A DNA stretch of 64,000 nucleotides from Clostridiales bacterium (GTDB taxonomy: Bacteria > Bacillota > Clostridia > Lachnospirales > Lachnospiraceae): contig JAJQAC010000042.1 of assembly GCA_021204025.1 (NCBI GenBank), forward strand, positions 1-64,000, in the 5' to 3' direction. A model generated the notes under the pieces. That model was not told the DNA's origin. It did no database searches and saw only the letters and a list, made by a program, of their open reading frames with translations. A program made the position numbers and the translations under genes. Below, in pieces: positions 1-8,041 of this stretch (its first letter is position 1; each line of letters starts with the position of its first letter).

Positions 1-261
1 CCGTGTACTTATCTGCTTTATTTCACCGACGCTGCCGGAAACAAAGTCAGCGACACGCAGAAGGTTATAGCGGATAAGAAAAACCAGGATGGGCGTGAGC
101 GGACATTCCGCTGTAGCTTCAACCTGCGGTCGCGGAAATATAACAGTCGTGACAGCTACTATCTCGTCATAGCGGACGAGAGCGGTCTGCAGGCACCACA
201 GAGAGAAGAATTCCAGATAGACATAGCATTTGCTGTAGATGACTTCGATTTCTTCAGCTGA
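1..261 (+). CDS. pglZ: BREX phosphatase PglZ, C-terminal end (partial)
   Basis: The reading frame is open from the first base and gives 86 residues ending in a stop at 259-261, so this is the 3' end of a gene that starts outside the window. The tail has YYLVIADESG, then FQIDIAF, then an acidic DDFDFF ending. From memory this resembles the C terminus of type 1 BREX PglZ, an alkaline-phosphatase-superfamily protein needed for BREX phage defence. Context supports it: the next gene, 21 bp downstream behind a strong ribosome-binding site, is a wrecked brxL, and pglZ-brxL is the usual order at the end of type 1 BREX operons. The catalytic domain is not in the window, so it is unknown whether the gene is intact. 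The assignment is by motif recall and context. Confidence 0.6.
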   Translation, partial: PCTYLLYFTDAAGNKVSDTQKVIADKKNQDGRERTFRCSFNLRSRKYNSRDSYYLVIADESGLQAPQREEFQIDIAFAVDDFDFFS

Positions 262-282
262 TTATATAGATTTTGGAGGAAC

Positions 283-450
283 GTGTATGGACTCAACTTT
301 GTGCGACCAGACGAGGCACAGAAAATATTATCGAAATTGCGCAGCCGGGGCAACCATACGGTTGGGAAAACGATGTTGAGTTCTCTTGCAATACTTGGTG
401 AAATTAACATCAGTGAAGATATGGATTGGGTGGAAGAAGTATGCGTATAG
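283..450 (+). pseudogene. brxL: brxL remnant with internal deletions
   Basis: A TTGGAGGA ribosome-binding site (273-280) is followed by ATGGAC at 287, the same first two codons as the intact brxL at 4085, but that frame soon stops. A second frame (283-450) contains FVRPDEAQKILSKLRSRG, matching FVRPDEAQKVLSVLRERG near residue 80 of the intact BrxL. It then runs directly into GKTMLSSLAILGEINIS, matching GKPTLSSLAVLGEISIS from the C-terminal Lon-like part. About 500 residues between these blocks are gone, and the first 70 or so residues are also missing, with a frame change. It is a dead, deletion-scarred copy of the BREX brxL that once followed pglZ. Confidence 0.8.
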
Positions 451-514
451 AATTATATCTATAATAATTACAGAATGTTCAGGTACTGAGTTTATTGTCA
501 AGATGAATAATTGA

Positions 515-826
515 TTTGGATATTCCGTTGCGGCGGAGCCGCTAGTTTGGAGTGGTGCAAGAATAAACAAAAGAGGCTGCCATGAAAAAAATGCATGTTC
601 GAAAGAAGGATGCCCGGCTCCTGAATTTATCGTAAACCCTGGAGATATTATGGTTAAGTTACTGCTTCAAAAGATCAGATTGTTTGCAGACCTGGAGGGG
701 CGACTGAGAGGGTGACTGAGCAGGAACGAAGGGTGATCGAATTACTACAGGAAGATCCAGGATATACCTATGCGAAGCTGGCTGAAAATTTATCGGTTAG
801 CAGGAAAACCGTTTCCGAGAGAAAGA
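515..826 (+). pseudogene. AlbA_2/ATP-binding regulator C-terminal remnant, frameshifted
   Basis: One frame (515 onward) reads GYSVAAEP and later APEFIVNPGDIMVK. After a one-base loss near 659 the sense continues in another frame as TASKDQIVCRPGG, TERVTEQERRVIELLQ and KLAENLSVSRKTVSER. The last part is a winged-helix DNA-binding tail typical of AlbA_2 plus HATPase_c_4 regulators (often annotated as RecG-like putative DNA-binding proteins). The gene lacks its N-terminal two thirds and is frameshifted, so it is not functional. Bases 513-536 repeat, with one base changed in length, the sequence at about 1799-1823, so two related regulator copies or a local duplication contributed to the debris. 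Confidence 0.6.
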
Positions 827-833
827 CTTTTCT

Positions 834-962
834 TTCGATCAGGAGTACCGGCATTTCTATTATCATTATGACCGACTGGACGATACGGCGGACTTTGGAA
901 GCATGGAGGCATCCGGTTATTATGGACTTGGCGTTCGGAGACGATTTTGGATTTGGATTTTG
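834..962 (+). pseudogene. Possible second PglZ-like fragment
   Basis: The frame from 834 reads FDQEYRHFYYHYDRLDDTADF before degenerating. This aromatic and acidic stretch resembles, from memory, an internal segment of BREX PglZ proteins (a VDxxYRxFY-type motif). It is fused directly to the regulator tail that ends just upstream, so it is at most a fragment of about 35 residues. No start, stop context or catalytic motif is present. It could equally be a fragment of another defence protein. Confidence 0.3.
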
Positions 963-1118
963 ATATGTATTGAGAAAACATTTGAGCAATTCATCTTAGA
1001 AAAACCCAAACAATGTTTGGGCAATTGGAGAAAGAACCGCTATTCATGGTTTTACAAAAGCCGTGTAATGTGGCAATATATAAAGTATATGAAACAGGGC
1101 GTAGAGGAGGACTGGAAT

Positions 1119-1554
1119 ATGCCGATTAAGTCTATCAAGGTGTTGAATGTCATGGCATTTCAAAGACAATGGCGTAAAAATAACGGGGATCCGAAAGAGG
1201 GCAAACTTAAGTCTGGAGATAAGATTCATGACGCATTTGAGTTGAACTTTGCCGATGGGATTAATGTGTTGACAGATTTTTGTGGCTACGCACAGTTATA
1301 ATTTTGCTAAATATCTGGAAATCCTGAGGAATGAAAAAGAACAGGTGAAATTTCATACTCTCTACAAAGGATCATCAGAAATGCCAGAGATGCCGGAGAT
1401 ACTAAAAAAGGCCATTAGTGACGATAATAACCGTACCGATGAAGTCTATGGAAACTCCGCTTTTACCATGGAGGAACTGCAGCCGAATCATATTATGCTT
1501 GCGGATGAAGAACTGTTAGATATGGTTTATGATGACTTGGTGAGGGGAAAATGA
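1119..1554 (+). pseudogene. AAA ATPase reduced to its two ends by an internal deletion
   Basis: An AGAGGAGG site (1103-1110) precedes ATG 1119. The first 50 residues (MPIKSIKVLNV, FELNFADGINVL) are the N-terminal strand region of a RecF/OLD-like AAA ATPase, ending just where the Walker A loop should begin. The sequence then shifts frame near 1268 and continues as QIFVATHSYNFAKYLE, the histidine switch region from the C-terminal part of the same fold, and ends with a typical acidic tail. Walker A, Walker B and everything between are missing. The 3' end overlaps the next remnant by ATGA, showing an old two-gene operon. Confidence 0.7.
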
Positions 1555-1631
1555 CACAGATTTATAAAGAAGAAAACGGAGTTTATCAGTTCGATTTTTC
1601 AAAAGCGGAATGGTCTTCGGATCAGATCTGA
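1551..1631 (+). pseudogene. Truncated start of the ATPase partner gene
   Basis: ATG 1551 overlaps the TGA of the broken ATPase gene (ATGA), a sign of translational coupling. The frame gives MTQIYKEENGVYQFDFSKAE and stops after 26 codons, because the sequence runs into debris from another gene near 1605. It looks like the genuine N terminus of a small partner protein, but too little is left to name it. Confidence 0.45.
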
Positions 1632-1846
1632 CGATTGAGCAGATGGAAACGGGGCTGTCCCGGATTCGCAATCGAGGGATTGCGGAAGTCTTCGCACATA
1701 TGCATATGATTGAGGGCTGGGGAAGCGGTATTCCGGATATGTTTATGGATGCACAGCAGTATGGCCTTCCGGAGCCGATTTTAGAGGACAGAGGAAGTGA
1801 TTTTGGATATTCCGTTGCGGCGGGGTTAATCAGGATATATTGGTAA
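1610..1846 (+). pseudogene. HATPase_c_4-type regulator fragment
   Basis: The frame contains RIRNRGIAEVFAHMHMIEGWG, i.e. a RIRNRxIAxxF motif followed by an IEGWGSGIPDMF motif. This is characteristic of the ATP-binding HATPase_c_4 domain at the C terminus of AlbA_2 regulators. It lacks an N-terminal domain and a proper start. Its end (GSDFGYSVAA) repeats the sequence seen near 513-536. It is a fragment joined to the truncated ATPase partner gene upstream. Confidence 0.55.
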
Positions 1847-1936
1847 AAACCGATTCGTATAAAAGCACCAGATATTGGATTAAAAGCGAATCAGGATGAG
1901 AGACATCTGTATGACGATCTGGAAATTCAGAACGGG

Positions 1937-1942
1937 TATAAT
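1937..1942 (+). promoter_or_regulatory. Possible -10 box upstream of ptuA
   Basis: A perfect TATAAT lies 36 bp before the ptuA start. No good -35 stands 17 bp upstream; ATGACG at 1911 would need a 20 bp spacer. It is the only promoter-like element in the gap and is weakly supported. Confidence 0.3.
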
Positions 1943-1977
1943 TGATAACGTGAAAAACAAAGTCGAGGTGACAGGAA

Positions 1978-3294
1978 GTGAAACTTAAAAAAATCAAGAT
2001 TACGAATTATCGGTGCTTTCAAGAGGCAAGCATAGATTTTAATGATCATGTAACACTGATTGTTGGAAGAAATGGAGCAGGAAAGACGGCTGTCCTGGAT
2101 GCTGTGGCTGTTTCTATCAGTACATTTTTGGTGGGAATTGATGGTGGGATAAGCAGGAATATTTTAAAGGATGATGCCAGGTATGAGTTTCACGATTTAG
2201 GAGGAACGATTGATCCCCAGCATCAGTTTCCCGTGAGTATCGCGAGTGTTGGAGATTGTTGTGGTGCGCAGGATGTAAGATGGTTTCGTTCTTTGAATTC
2301 TGCCGGCAGCAGGACAACTATTAAGGATGCAGCAGAATTAACAGATATATCTGAAAAGGCACAGAAACAGATTATGGCGGGAGATAAGACCTTAGTGCTT
2401 CCCCTTATATCTTATTATGGGACCGGGCGGTTATATGCACAAAAGAAAGAAAAGCGGAATCTCAAGGCTTTGACAGAATTCAACCGTCAGGTTGGGTATG
2501 TAGACTGTATGGCGGCGGAGTCAAATGAAAAGCTGATGCTGAACTGGTTTCAGAAGCAGACGATGAAGAGTTTGCAGGATCAACAGAAAACAGGAAAATT
2601 GGAACATCCATTGCTTCTAAAGATGGTGGAGAATGCTATTTGTAAAAGCTATGAGAGAATCAGCGGGGCGAGTAAAGCTGCCCTTATATTTGATCTTGAT
2701 ACGCACAGACTGGTCCTGGAGTTTAAGGCATCTGATGGCAGTGTGAAAAAGTTTGCGCTGGATGAAATGAGTGACGGATATAAGAATACGCTAAGTATGA
2801 TTGGTGACATCGCTTACCGAATGGCGGTTTTGAATCCTATGCTGGGAGAACGTGTCTTGGAAGAAACACCGGGAATTGTTCTGATTGATGAAGTGGATCT
2901 GCATCTGCATCCACAGTGGCAGCAGACAATTCTTAGTGATCTTCATGCTGTTTTTCCGAAAGTGCAGTTTATTGTTACATCTCATGCACCGGCGGTGATT
3001 CATTCGGTTTCAAGAGAGCAGATACGGGTTTTGGACAGTGGTGAAATTTATGTGCCGGCAGCTGAGACATATGGGAGAGATGCGAATTCCATTTTAAGAG
3101 AGGTTATGAAAGTATCAGAGAGACCTGTCGAAGTAAAGCAACGCATCGATTGGTTTTATGCCTGCATGGATGAAAACAATTATGAAATGGCGGATGAAGT
3201 GCTGACGGAAATAGAAAATATCGTTGGAACGAATGATCCGGATATTGCAGCGGCAAGAACATCGTTGGAACTGGAAAGATTGTTGGGAGAATAG
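1978..3294 (+). CDS. ptuA: Septu-type defence ATPase PtuA
   Basis: A 438-residue AAA ATPase of the OLD/RecF/ABC-like fold. Walker A is GRNGAGKT near residues 29-36. An ABC-type signature region LDEMSDGYKNT lies near 260. Walker B is GIVLIDEVDLHLHP near 300, and the histidine switch is IVTSHAPAV near 325. In Septu systems PtuA assembles with the HNH nuclease PtuB, and ATP sensing gates nucleic-acid cleavage during phage infection. The start chosen is GTG 1978, behind a GAGGTGACAGGAA site. The next gene begins 3 bp after the stop and encodes an HNH protein, which is what defines the pair. All ATPase motifs are intact, unlike the dead ATPase upstream. Another ATPase-HNH system, such as a retron-type effector pair, is the alternative, but no reverse transcriptase is present. 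Confidence 0.8.
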   Translation: MKLKKIKITNYRCFQEASIDFNDHVTLIVGRNGAGKTAVLDAVAVSISTFLVGIDGGISRNILKDDARYEFHDLGGTIDPQHQFPVSIASVGDCCGAQDVRWFRSLNSAGSRTTIKDAAELTDISEKAQKQIMAGDKTLVLPLISYYGTGRLYAQKKEKRNLKALTEFNRQVGYVDCMAAESNEKLMLNWFQKQTMKSLQDQQKTGKLEHPLLLKMVENAICKSYERISGASKAALIFDLDTHRLVLEFKASDGSVKKFALDEMSDGYKNTLSMIGDIAYRMAVLNPMLGERVLEETPGIVLIDEVDLHLHPQWQQTILSDLHAVFPKVQFIVTSHAPAVIHSVSREQIRVLDSGEIYVPAAETYGRDANSILREVMKVSERPVEVKQRIDWFYACMDENNYEMADEVLTEIENIVGTNDPDIAAARTSLELERLLGE

Positions 3295-3297
3295 CTT

Positions 3298-3972
3298 ATG
3301 ATAGTGATCAACAGAGGGAAAGAACCTGACAGTTTGTTGGAATTTCGCTTGCAGAATCCAGAGGCAGATTATGAGGATACACTATCCAATGTGAGAGACG
3401 ACATCAGGAAACAGATGTGGCAGGAACAGAAATGTTTGTGTGGATATTGCATGAGAAAAATCGATCATGCGAAAGATATGAGGATTGAGCATTGCATACC
3501 AAGACATCCTCAAGGGGAAGTGGATCATGATAAACGTGTGACGCTGAATTTCAAATGGATGCTTGGGGTCTGCTATGGAAATAGTTTGGTGAGGGGCGTA
3601 AAACGGGAAGATACAACATGTGACGCTCACAAAGAAAATGAAGAGCTGACAATTAATCCTTATAATGAACTATCAATAAGAAAGATAAAATACAGGTCAG
3701 ATGGACGCATTTATTCCGATGATCCTGAGATTAATCGAGATGTAACAGAGACCTTAAATCTTAATTGTGAAGCGATTTCCCTGCCGCTGACACGGAAAAA
3801 TGTGTTGATGGCAGAGAAGAATCGAATCATGAAGAAGTGTAAGGGTAAATCGAGGGATGTTTTTATGAGGGAAGTGCAGCGTACATATGTAAGTCTGATG
3901 CAGGAAAGAAATTTAATGCCTTATTGTGGGATCATCATTTCGTGGCTGGAAGATAAACTGAAAATATCATAG
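3298..3972 (+). CDS. ptuB: Septu-type HNH endonuclease PtuB
   Basis: A 224-residue protein resembling the TIGR02646/PtuB HNH family. The N terminus MIVINRGKEPDSLLEFR has the usual opening of this family. The HNH core is CGYCMRKI (about residues 48-55), then RIEHCIPR, whose His is the expected metal or catalytic residue. A later TCDAHKENEELTINPYN segment supplies more zinc or active-site candidates. It would be the nuclease subunit of the PtuAB complex. It starts 3 bp after ptuA, so the two are translated from one message. Length fits the family, and no frameshift or lost motif is visible. The next gene lies 112 bp away with its own ribosome-binding site. Confidence 0.78.
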   Translation: MIVINRGKEPDSLLEFRLQNPEADYEDTLSNVRDDIRKQMWQEQKCLCGYCMRKIDHAKDMRIEHCIPRHPQGEVDHDKRVTLNFKWMLGVCYGNSLVRGVKREDTTCDAHKENEELTINPYNELSIRKIKYRSDGRIYSDDPEINRDVTETLNLNCEAISLPLTRKNVLMAEKNRIMKKCKGKSRDVFMREVQRTYVSLMQERNLMPYCGIIISWLEDKLKIS

Positions 3973-4084
3973 AATAGCCAAAACACTGTTTGAGCATAGC
4001 AGTTAGGATGAGCGGAACTACAAAGAATATTTGCAGATTAATATAAAGATTGGTTAATGAGTGAATACCGTGGAGGAATCATAG

Positions 4085-6148
4085 ATGGACGAATTTACAG
4101 AGAAAGACGATACCAGACTGGTCGTAAAAAACAAGCTCCGTCAGTATTTTGACGGCCGCATCGTCCGCAAGGACCTGACAAAGCGGATTAAGGAGGGAGC
4201 GAACGTTCCGGTCTATGTGCTGGAGTTCCTGCTGGGGCAGTATTGCAGTTCAGATGATGAGGAAATCATCGAGGCAGGCGTGAATAACGTGAAACGGATT
4301 CTCGCAGATAATTTTGTGCGTCCGGATGAAGCGCAGAAAGTTCTCTCCGTTCTCCGGGAGCGCGGTAGCTATACGGTGATCGACAAGATCACGGTGCACC
4401 TGAATATCAAGGAGGATCGCTACGAAGCGGAGTTTTCCAACCTGGGGATTAAGAGTATTCCGATCCACCCGGATTACCCGTCCAAATATGACCGCCTCCT
4501 GTGCGGCGGTATCTGGTGTATCCTGCAGCTGGACTATGAATTTATTGAAGAAGATAAAAAGAATACGACGCCCATCCGCATCCGCAAGCTGACGCCGATC
4601 CAGATGCCGCATATCGACATGGATGAGATTAAAAACGGCAGGAAAGCCTTTACGAAGGAAGAATGGATCGATGTGCTCCTGCGTTCCACGGGCATGGAGC
4701 CGGAGAAGTTCAGTGACCGTGTGAAGTGGCTGCTTCTGGCGCGTATGATCCCGCTGGTGGAGAATAACTTTAATCTCTGTGAACTGGGACCGCGCAGTAC
4801 AGGTAAGTCGCATATTTATAAAGAAATCTCACCGAACAGTATCCTCGTTTCCGGCGGTCAGACGACCGTCGCGAACCTGTTTTACAATATGTCCACAAAG
4901 ACGGTCGGCCTGGTGGGAATGTGGGACTGCGTGGCATTCGATGAAGTGGCGGGAATTACCTTCAAGGACAAAGACGGTGTCCAGATCATGAAGGACTATA
5001 TGGCGTCTGGTTCTTTTGCCAGAGGACGGGAAGAAAAGGCGGCGTCAGCTTCAATGGCCTTTGTCGGGAATATCAATCAGAGCGTGGACGTTCTGCAGAA
5101 AACTTCCCACCTGTTTGAGCCGTTTCCAGCAGTTATGGCTTATGATACGGCATTCCTTGACCGGATGCACTGCTATATCCCCGGGTGGGAGATCCCGAAG
5201 TACCGGCCGGATTTCTTTACCGATGATTACGGCTTTATTACAGATTACCTCTCTGAGTTTATGCGCCAGATGCGTAAGGAAAATTACGGGGACGCTGCGG
5301 ATCAATATTTCCGGTTTGGGAGTAACTTAAACCAGCGTGATACCATCGCAGTCCGCAAGATGGTATCCGGTTTTGTCAAGCTGGTCTATCCGGATGGGGA
5401 GGTAAGCAAAGAGGAGATTCGGGAGATCCTAGATGTCTCGCTGGAACTGCGCCGCAGGGTCAAGGAACAGCTGAAAAAGATCGGCGGCATGGAATTTTAT
5501 GATGTCAATTTCTCCTACATAGATAATGAGAGCTTTGAGGAAAGCTATGTCTCGGTGCCGGAGCACGGCGGTGGTAAACTGATTCCGGAGGGGATGAATA
5601 AGCCGGGGCATATCTATACCGTCTCCCAGAGCAAGGCCGGCATGGTTGGTGTATATCGTCTGGAGACGCAGGTATTGCCCGGAAATGGGAAATTTGAACG
5701 CACTGGTATCGGCACAGACCGGGACGCAAAGGAAGCGACCAACACGGCATTCAATTATCTGAAGGCGAACAGCAATTCGATCTCCGGGTCGATCAGTACG
5801 ACGACGAAGGATTACATCATCAATTATCAGGATTTGCAGGGTATCGGTATAACAAAGAACCTGGCGCTGCCGACACTGATCGCGATCTGTTCCGCTTCCC
5901 TGGGGAAACCGACCTTAAGCAGCCTGGCTGTGTTGGGAGAGATCAGTATCAGCGGCACCCTGATTAAAGTAAGCGAGTTGGCTAATGTGTTGCAGGTATG
6001 TCTGGACAGCGGCGCAAAGAAGGTGTTGCTGCCGATTACGTCCGCGGCCGATCTGGGCACGGTTCCGTCGGAACTGGTAGGTGCATTCAGTCTGATCTTT
6101 TACTCCACTCCGCAGGAGGCGGTGTTTAAGGCGCTGGGCGTGGAATAA
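4085..6148 (+). CDS. brxL: BrxL, AAA+/Lon-like BREX protein (intact, outside a BREX operon)
   Basis: A 687-residue BrxL. The N-terminal domain contains FVRPDEAQKVLSVLRERG near residue 80. The AAA+ core has a Walker A-like GPRSTGKSH near 238 and Walker B-like VAFDEVAG near 280, with sensor FVGNIN near 325. The C-terminal Lon-protease-like domain includes LSSLAVLGEISISG and a Ser/Lys region (SGAKKVLLP) near 655. BrxL is a DNA-binding AAA+ assembly required for type 1 BREX phage restriction. Here no brxA, brxB, brxC or pglX lies nearby. It instead heads an operon with LRR, kinase, vWA and PP2C genes. ATG 4085 follows GTGGAGGAAT. It is clearly related to, but longer lived than, the dead copy at 283-450. 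Confidence 0.9.
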   Translation: MDEFTEKDDTRLVVKNKLRQYFDGRIVRKDLTKRIKEGANVPVYVLEFLLGQYCSSDDEEIIEAGVNNVKRILADNFVRPDEAQKVLSVLRERGSYTVIDKITVHLNIKEDRYEAEFSNLGIKSIPIHPDYPSKYDRLLCGGIWCILQLDYEFIEEDKKNTTPIRIRKLTPIQMPHIDMDEIKNGRKAFTKEEWIDVLLRSTGMEPEKFSDRVKWLLLARMIPLVENNFNLCELGPRSTGKSHIYKEISPNSILVSGGQTTVANLFYNMSTKTVGLVGMWDCVAFDEVAGITFKDKDGVQIMKDYMASGSFARGREEKAASASMAFVGNINQSVDVLQKTSHLFEPFPAVMAYDTAFLDRMHCYIPGWEIPKYRPDFFTDDYGFITDYLSEFMRQMRKENYGDAADQYFRFGSNLNQRDTIAVRKMVSGFVKLVYPDGEVSKEEIREILDVSLELRRRVKEQLKKIGGMEFYDVNFSYIDNESFEESYVSVPEHGGGKLIPEGMNKPGHIYTVSQSKAGMVGVYRLETQVLPGNGKFERTGIGTDRDAKEATNTAFNYLKANSNSISGSISTTTKDYIINYQDLQGIGITKNLALPTLIAICSASLGKPTLSSLAVLGEISISGTLIKVSELANVLQVCLDSGAKKVLLPITSAADLGTVPSELVGAFSLIFYSTPQEAVFKALGVE

Positions 6149-6181
6149 CGGGATTAAGCTGCCTGGAAGGAGGACAGGCTT

Positions 6182-7276
6182 ATGTTTGAAACGGATTTTG
6201 AAAATCTGCTGTCGACTTATGCGGACGCTGTCTCTGACTGGGGCTGGTTTTCTGCGCTGGTGAAAGATTATTTCCCCGGTCAGCCGATGCAGATTCATCT
6301 GATCTTATCTGCCTACGATCTGGGGATTGTGGGGGATATTCAAACGGCAGTACGGATCAACAACACGTTCGCTTATCGTTTCGTAAAGCGGCTTGTGGAT
6401 GAGTATGGGATCAGCCGGGCGAACGCGGACTGGGCAGTTTCCCTCTGGTGTGTCTGCTATGGACAGCATATGCTGGGAAAGCCTTGCGAGATTAAGATGT
6501 CAGCCAAAGGTGGTTCCCACGCACCGTCGATTCAGGAAGAAAAGCCGGGAGTGCTGACATATGGGGATTTGTTCCGCTATGTGAGATGCCCTGACGGGAA
6601 CGGGCTTGCTGTCTCCGGGTTTACCGGTGACAGCAAAAAAACAATCATTTTCCAGAACAGCTCCGGTGGGAAACCGGTTCTTGAAGTTCTGGATGGCGCG
6701 TTTTCGGAAAGTGAGATCGAGGAAGCGATTTTTACGGAAGGGTTTACCCGGATCGGCAGCCGTGCTTTTTACGGCTGTGGTAGATTGTCCCAGGTCATTT
6801 TCCCGGCATCCATGAAGGAACTGGGCGATTATGCGTTTGCGGGCTGTGGAAACCTGTCTCTGGCTGCGCTGCCGCCGCTTTTGGAAAAGATTGGCGATTA
6901 CAGCCTGTCAGGGACGAGACTGAAAAGCATTGTTATTCCGAAAACATTGTATTGGATTGGGGTGGGAGCTTTTTCCGGCTGTACGGACATAAAGAAAATT
7001 GAAGTGCTGGAAAACATTACAGAACTGCCGGATCAGGTATTTTCCGGCTGTACAGGTCTGACAAAAGTGACTTTGCACGGGAAGCTGACAAAAATTGGTG
7101 CTCATGCCTTTGACGGGTGCAGTGACCTGGAGGAAATCGATATCCCGGACAGCGTGATACAGATTGGGGAAGACGCTTTTATCCGGACACATGACAAATT
7201 TATCCTGATGTGCAGCTTTGGCTCCTATGCGGAGAGCTACGCGAGGAAATATCAATTAAAGTATCAATTAATATAA
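6182..7276 (+). CDS. Leucine-rich-repeat (LRR_5/BspA-like) protein with an unrecognised N-terminal domain
   Basis: A 364-residue protein. Residues 1-100 form a domain I cannot name, with conserved-looking features such as DWGWFSALVKDYFPG, FAYRFVKRLVDEYGI and ADWAVSLWCVCYG, predicted helical. A linker of about 40 residues follows. Residues 165-350 carry six or so LRR_5 repeats with the pattern IGxxAFxGCxxLxxVxxP, for example RIGSRAFYGCGRL and KIGAHAFDGCSDL. There is no signal peptide, so unlike most BspA-like proteins it is probably cytoplasmic and could be a recognition or scaffold subunit. It starts 33 bp after brxL behind AAGGAGG and belongs to the same operon. A sensing role is inference from LRR architecture and context. 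Confidence 0.7.
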   Translation: MFETDFENLLSTYADAVSDWGWFSALVKDYFPGQPMQIHLILSAYDLGIVGDIQTAVRINNTFAYRFVKRLVDEYGISRANADWAVSLWCVCYGQHMLGKPCEIKMSAKGGSHAPSIQEEKPGVLTYGDLFRYVRCPDGNGLAVSGFTGDSKKTIIFQNSSGGKPVLEVLDGAFSESEIEEAIFTEGFTRIGSRAFYGCGRLSQVIFPASMKELGDYAFAGCGNLSLAALPPLLEKIGDYSLSGTRLKSIVIPKTLYWIGVGAFSGCTDIKKIEVLENITELPDQVFSGCTGLTKVTLHGKLTKIGAHAFDGCSDLEEIDIPDSVIQIGEDAFIRTHDKFILMCSFGSYAESYARKYQLKYQLI

Positions 7277-7292
7277 CAGGAGAGGTATTTTT

Positions 7293-7499
7293 ATGAATCT
7301 GGAAGAAAAAGTTGTGACTGAAGATACAGATGAAGATACATCCGTCTATATGTTGATGGATCATTATGTGGATTTACAGTGTATTTTAATGGCTGCTGAC
7401 CGTGATAAAGAATTGAATTATCAGTTGAAAATTTTAAAAATAAAACTGGCAGGTTACGGAATCAATGCGGAATCCTTAAATTTAACTGAGACCCTCTGA
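7293..7499 (+). CDS. Small acidic protein in the brxL operon
   Basis: A 68-residue acidic protein with no recognised domain. An AGGAGAGG site precedes ATG 7293, only 16 bp after the LRR gene, so it is probably translated. The N-terminal 20 residues are rich in Asp, Glu and Thr. The rest (YMLMDHYVDLQCILMAADRD, then LNYQLKILKIKLAGYG) looks like two amphipathic helices, which would suit a small adaptor. No function can be assigned. Confidence 0.6.
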   Translation: MNLEEKVVTEDTDEDTSVYMLMDHYVDLQCILMAADRDKELNYQLKILKIKLAGYGINAESLNLTETL

Positions 7500-7537
7500 G
7501 AATTACAGGAGTTTGTTTGATGGGAGGTGAAGATCCG

Positions 7538-8041
7538 ATGGGTTTACTGGATGCGCTCTTCGGTGGGAATAAGATTCCGCCTGTGACTACCATCCTGCCG
7601 GATGCCGCCAGGCAGGAAATCCTGGCGGGACGGCTGCCGCGGCTGAATACGGATACGGTGTTCTTAAAACGCGGAGAATATTGCTGTTATGTCGATAAGG
7701 CGATCCTTCTGATCGATAAGACAAAAAAGGTGTACCGGCACGTCGGCAACAGTTCTCCGGGGCTGTTTAAAAATGACAGGGTAAATATCGGCGTCGGCGA
7801 TTCCAAAGAATATACGGAGACGCAGCAGTTCAAAGCAATCCTGTATATTACGAATCAGAGGATTATTTTAAACTGCAAGGATCATGGCTTTGACAAATCA
7901 TACAGGCAGTTGTCAGCCGTAAAACCTTTTACGAATGGGATTGAACTGCAGTACGGTGATAAAACCTATACCCTGGTAGTTCCGGATGGGAATATCCCGT
8001 ATCAGGTGATAAAGCTGATTCAGCAGAGGAGGTCATATTGA
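7538..8041 (+). CDS. PH-like (bacterial pleckstrin-homology-type) domain protein
   Basis: A 167-residue protein. ATG 7538 is chosen because GGGAGGTGA (7522-7530) lies 7 bp upstream; a longer frame from 7517 would include that site. The N terminus MGLLDALFGGN is a short amphipathic start. Residues 40-160 alternate short beta strands (YCCYVDKAILLIDK, AILYITNQRIILNC, GIELQYGDKTYTLV) and end in a helix (YQVIKLIQQR), the pattern of bacterial PH-like domains. Such domains often bind lipids or partner proteins. It overlaps the kinase start by one base (TGATG), which points to coupled translation and suggests a shared complex. The PH assignment rests on secondary-structure pattern and is moderately sure. 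Confidence 0.55.
   Translation: MGLLDALFGGNKIPPVTTILPDAARQEILAGRLPRLNTDTVFLKRGEYCCYVDKAILLIDKTKKVYRHVGNSSPGLFKNDRVNIGVGDSKEYTETQQFKAILYITNQRIILNCKDHGFDKSYRQLSAVKPFTNGIELQYGDKTYTLVVPDGNIPYQVIKLIQQRRSY

Noticed and set aside
1003-1068. Short frame reading NPNNVWAIGERTAIHGFTKAV
   Set aside because: It looks protein-like and may be one more gene scrap, but it is only 21 codons between stops and I could not place it.
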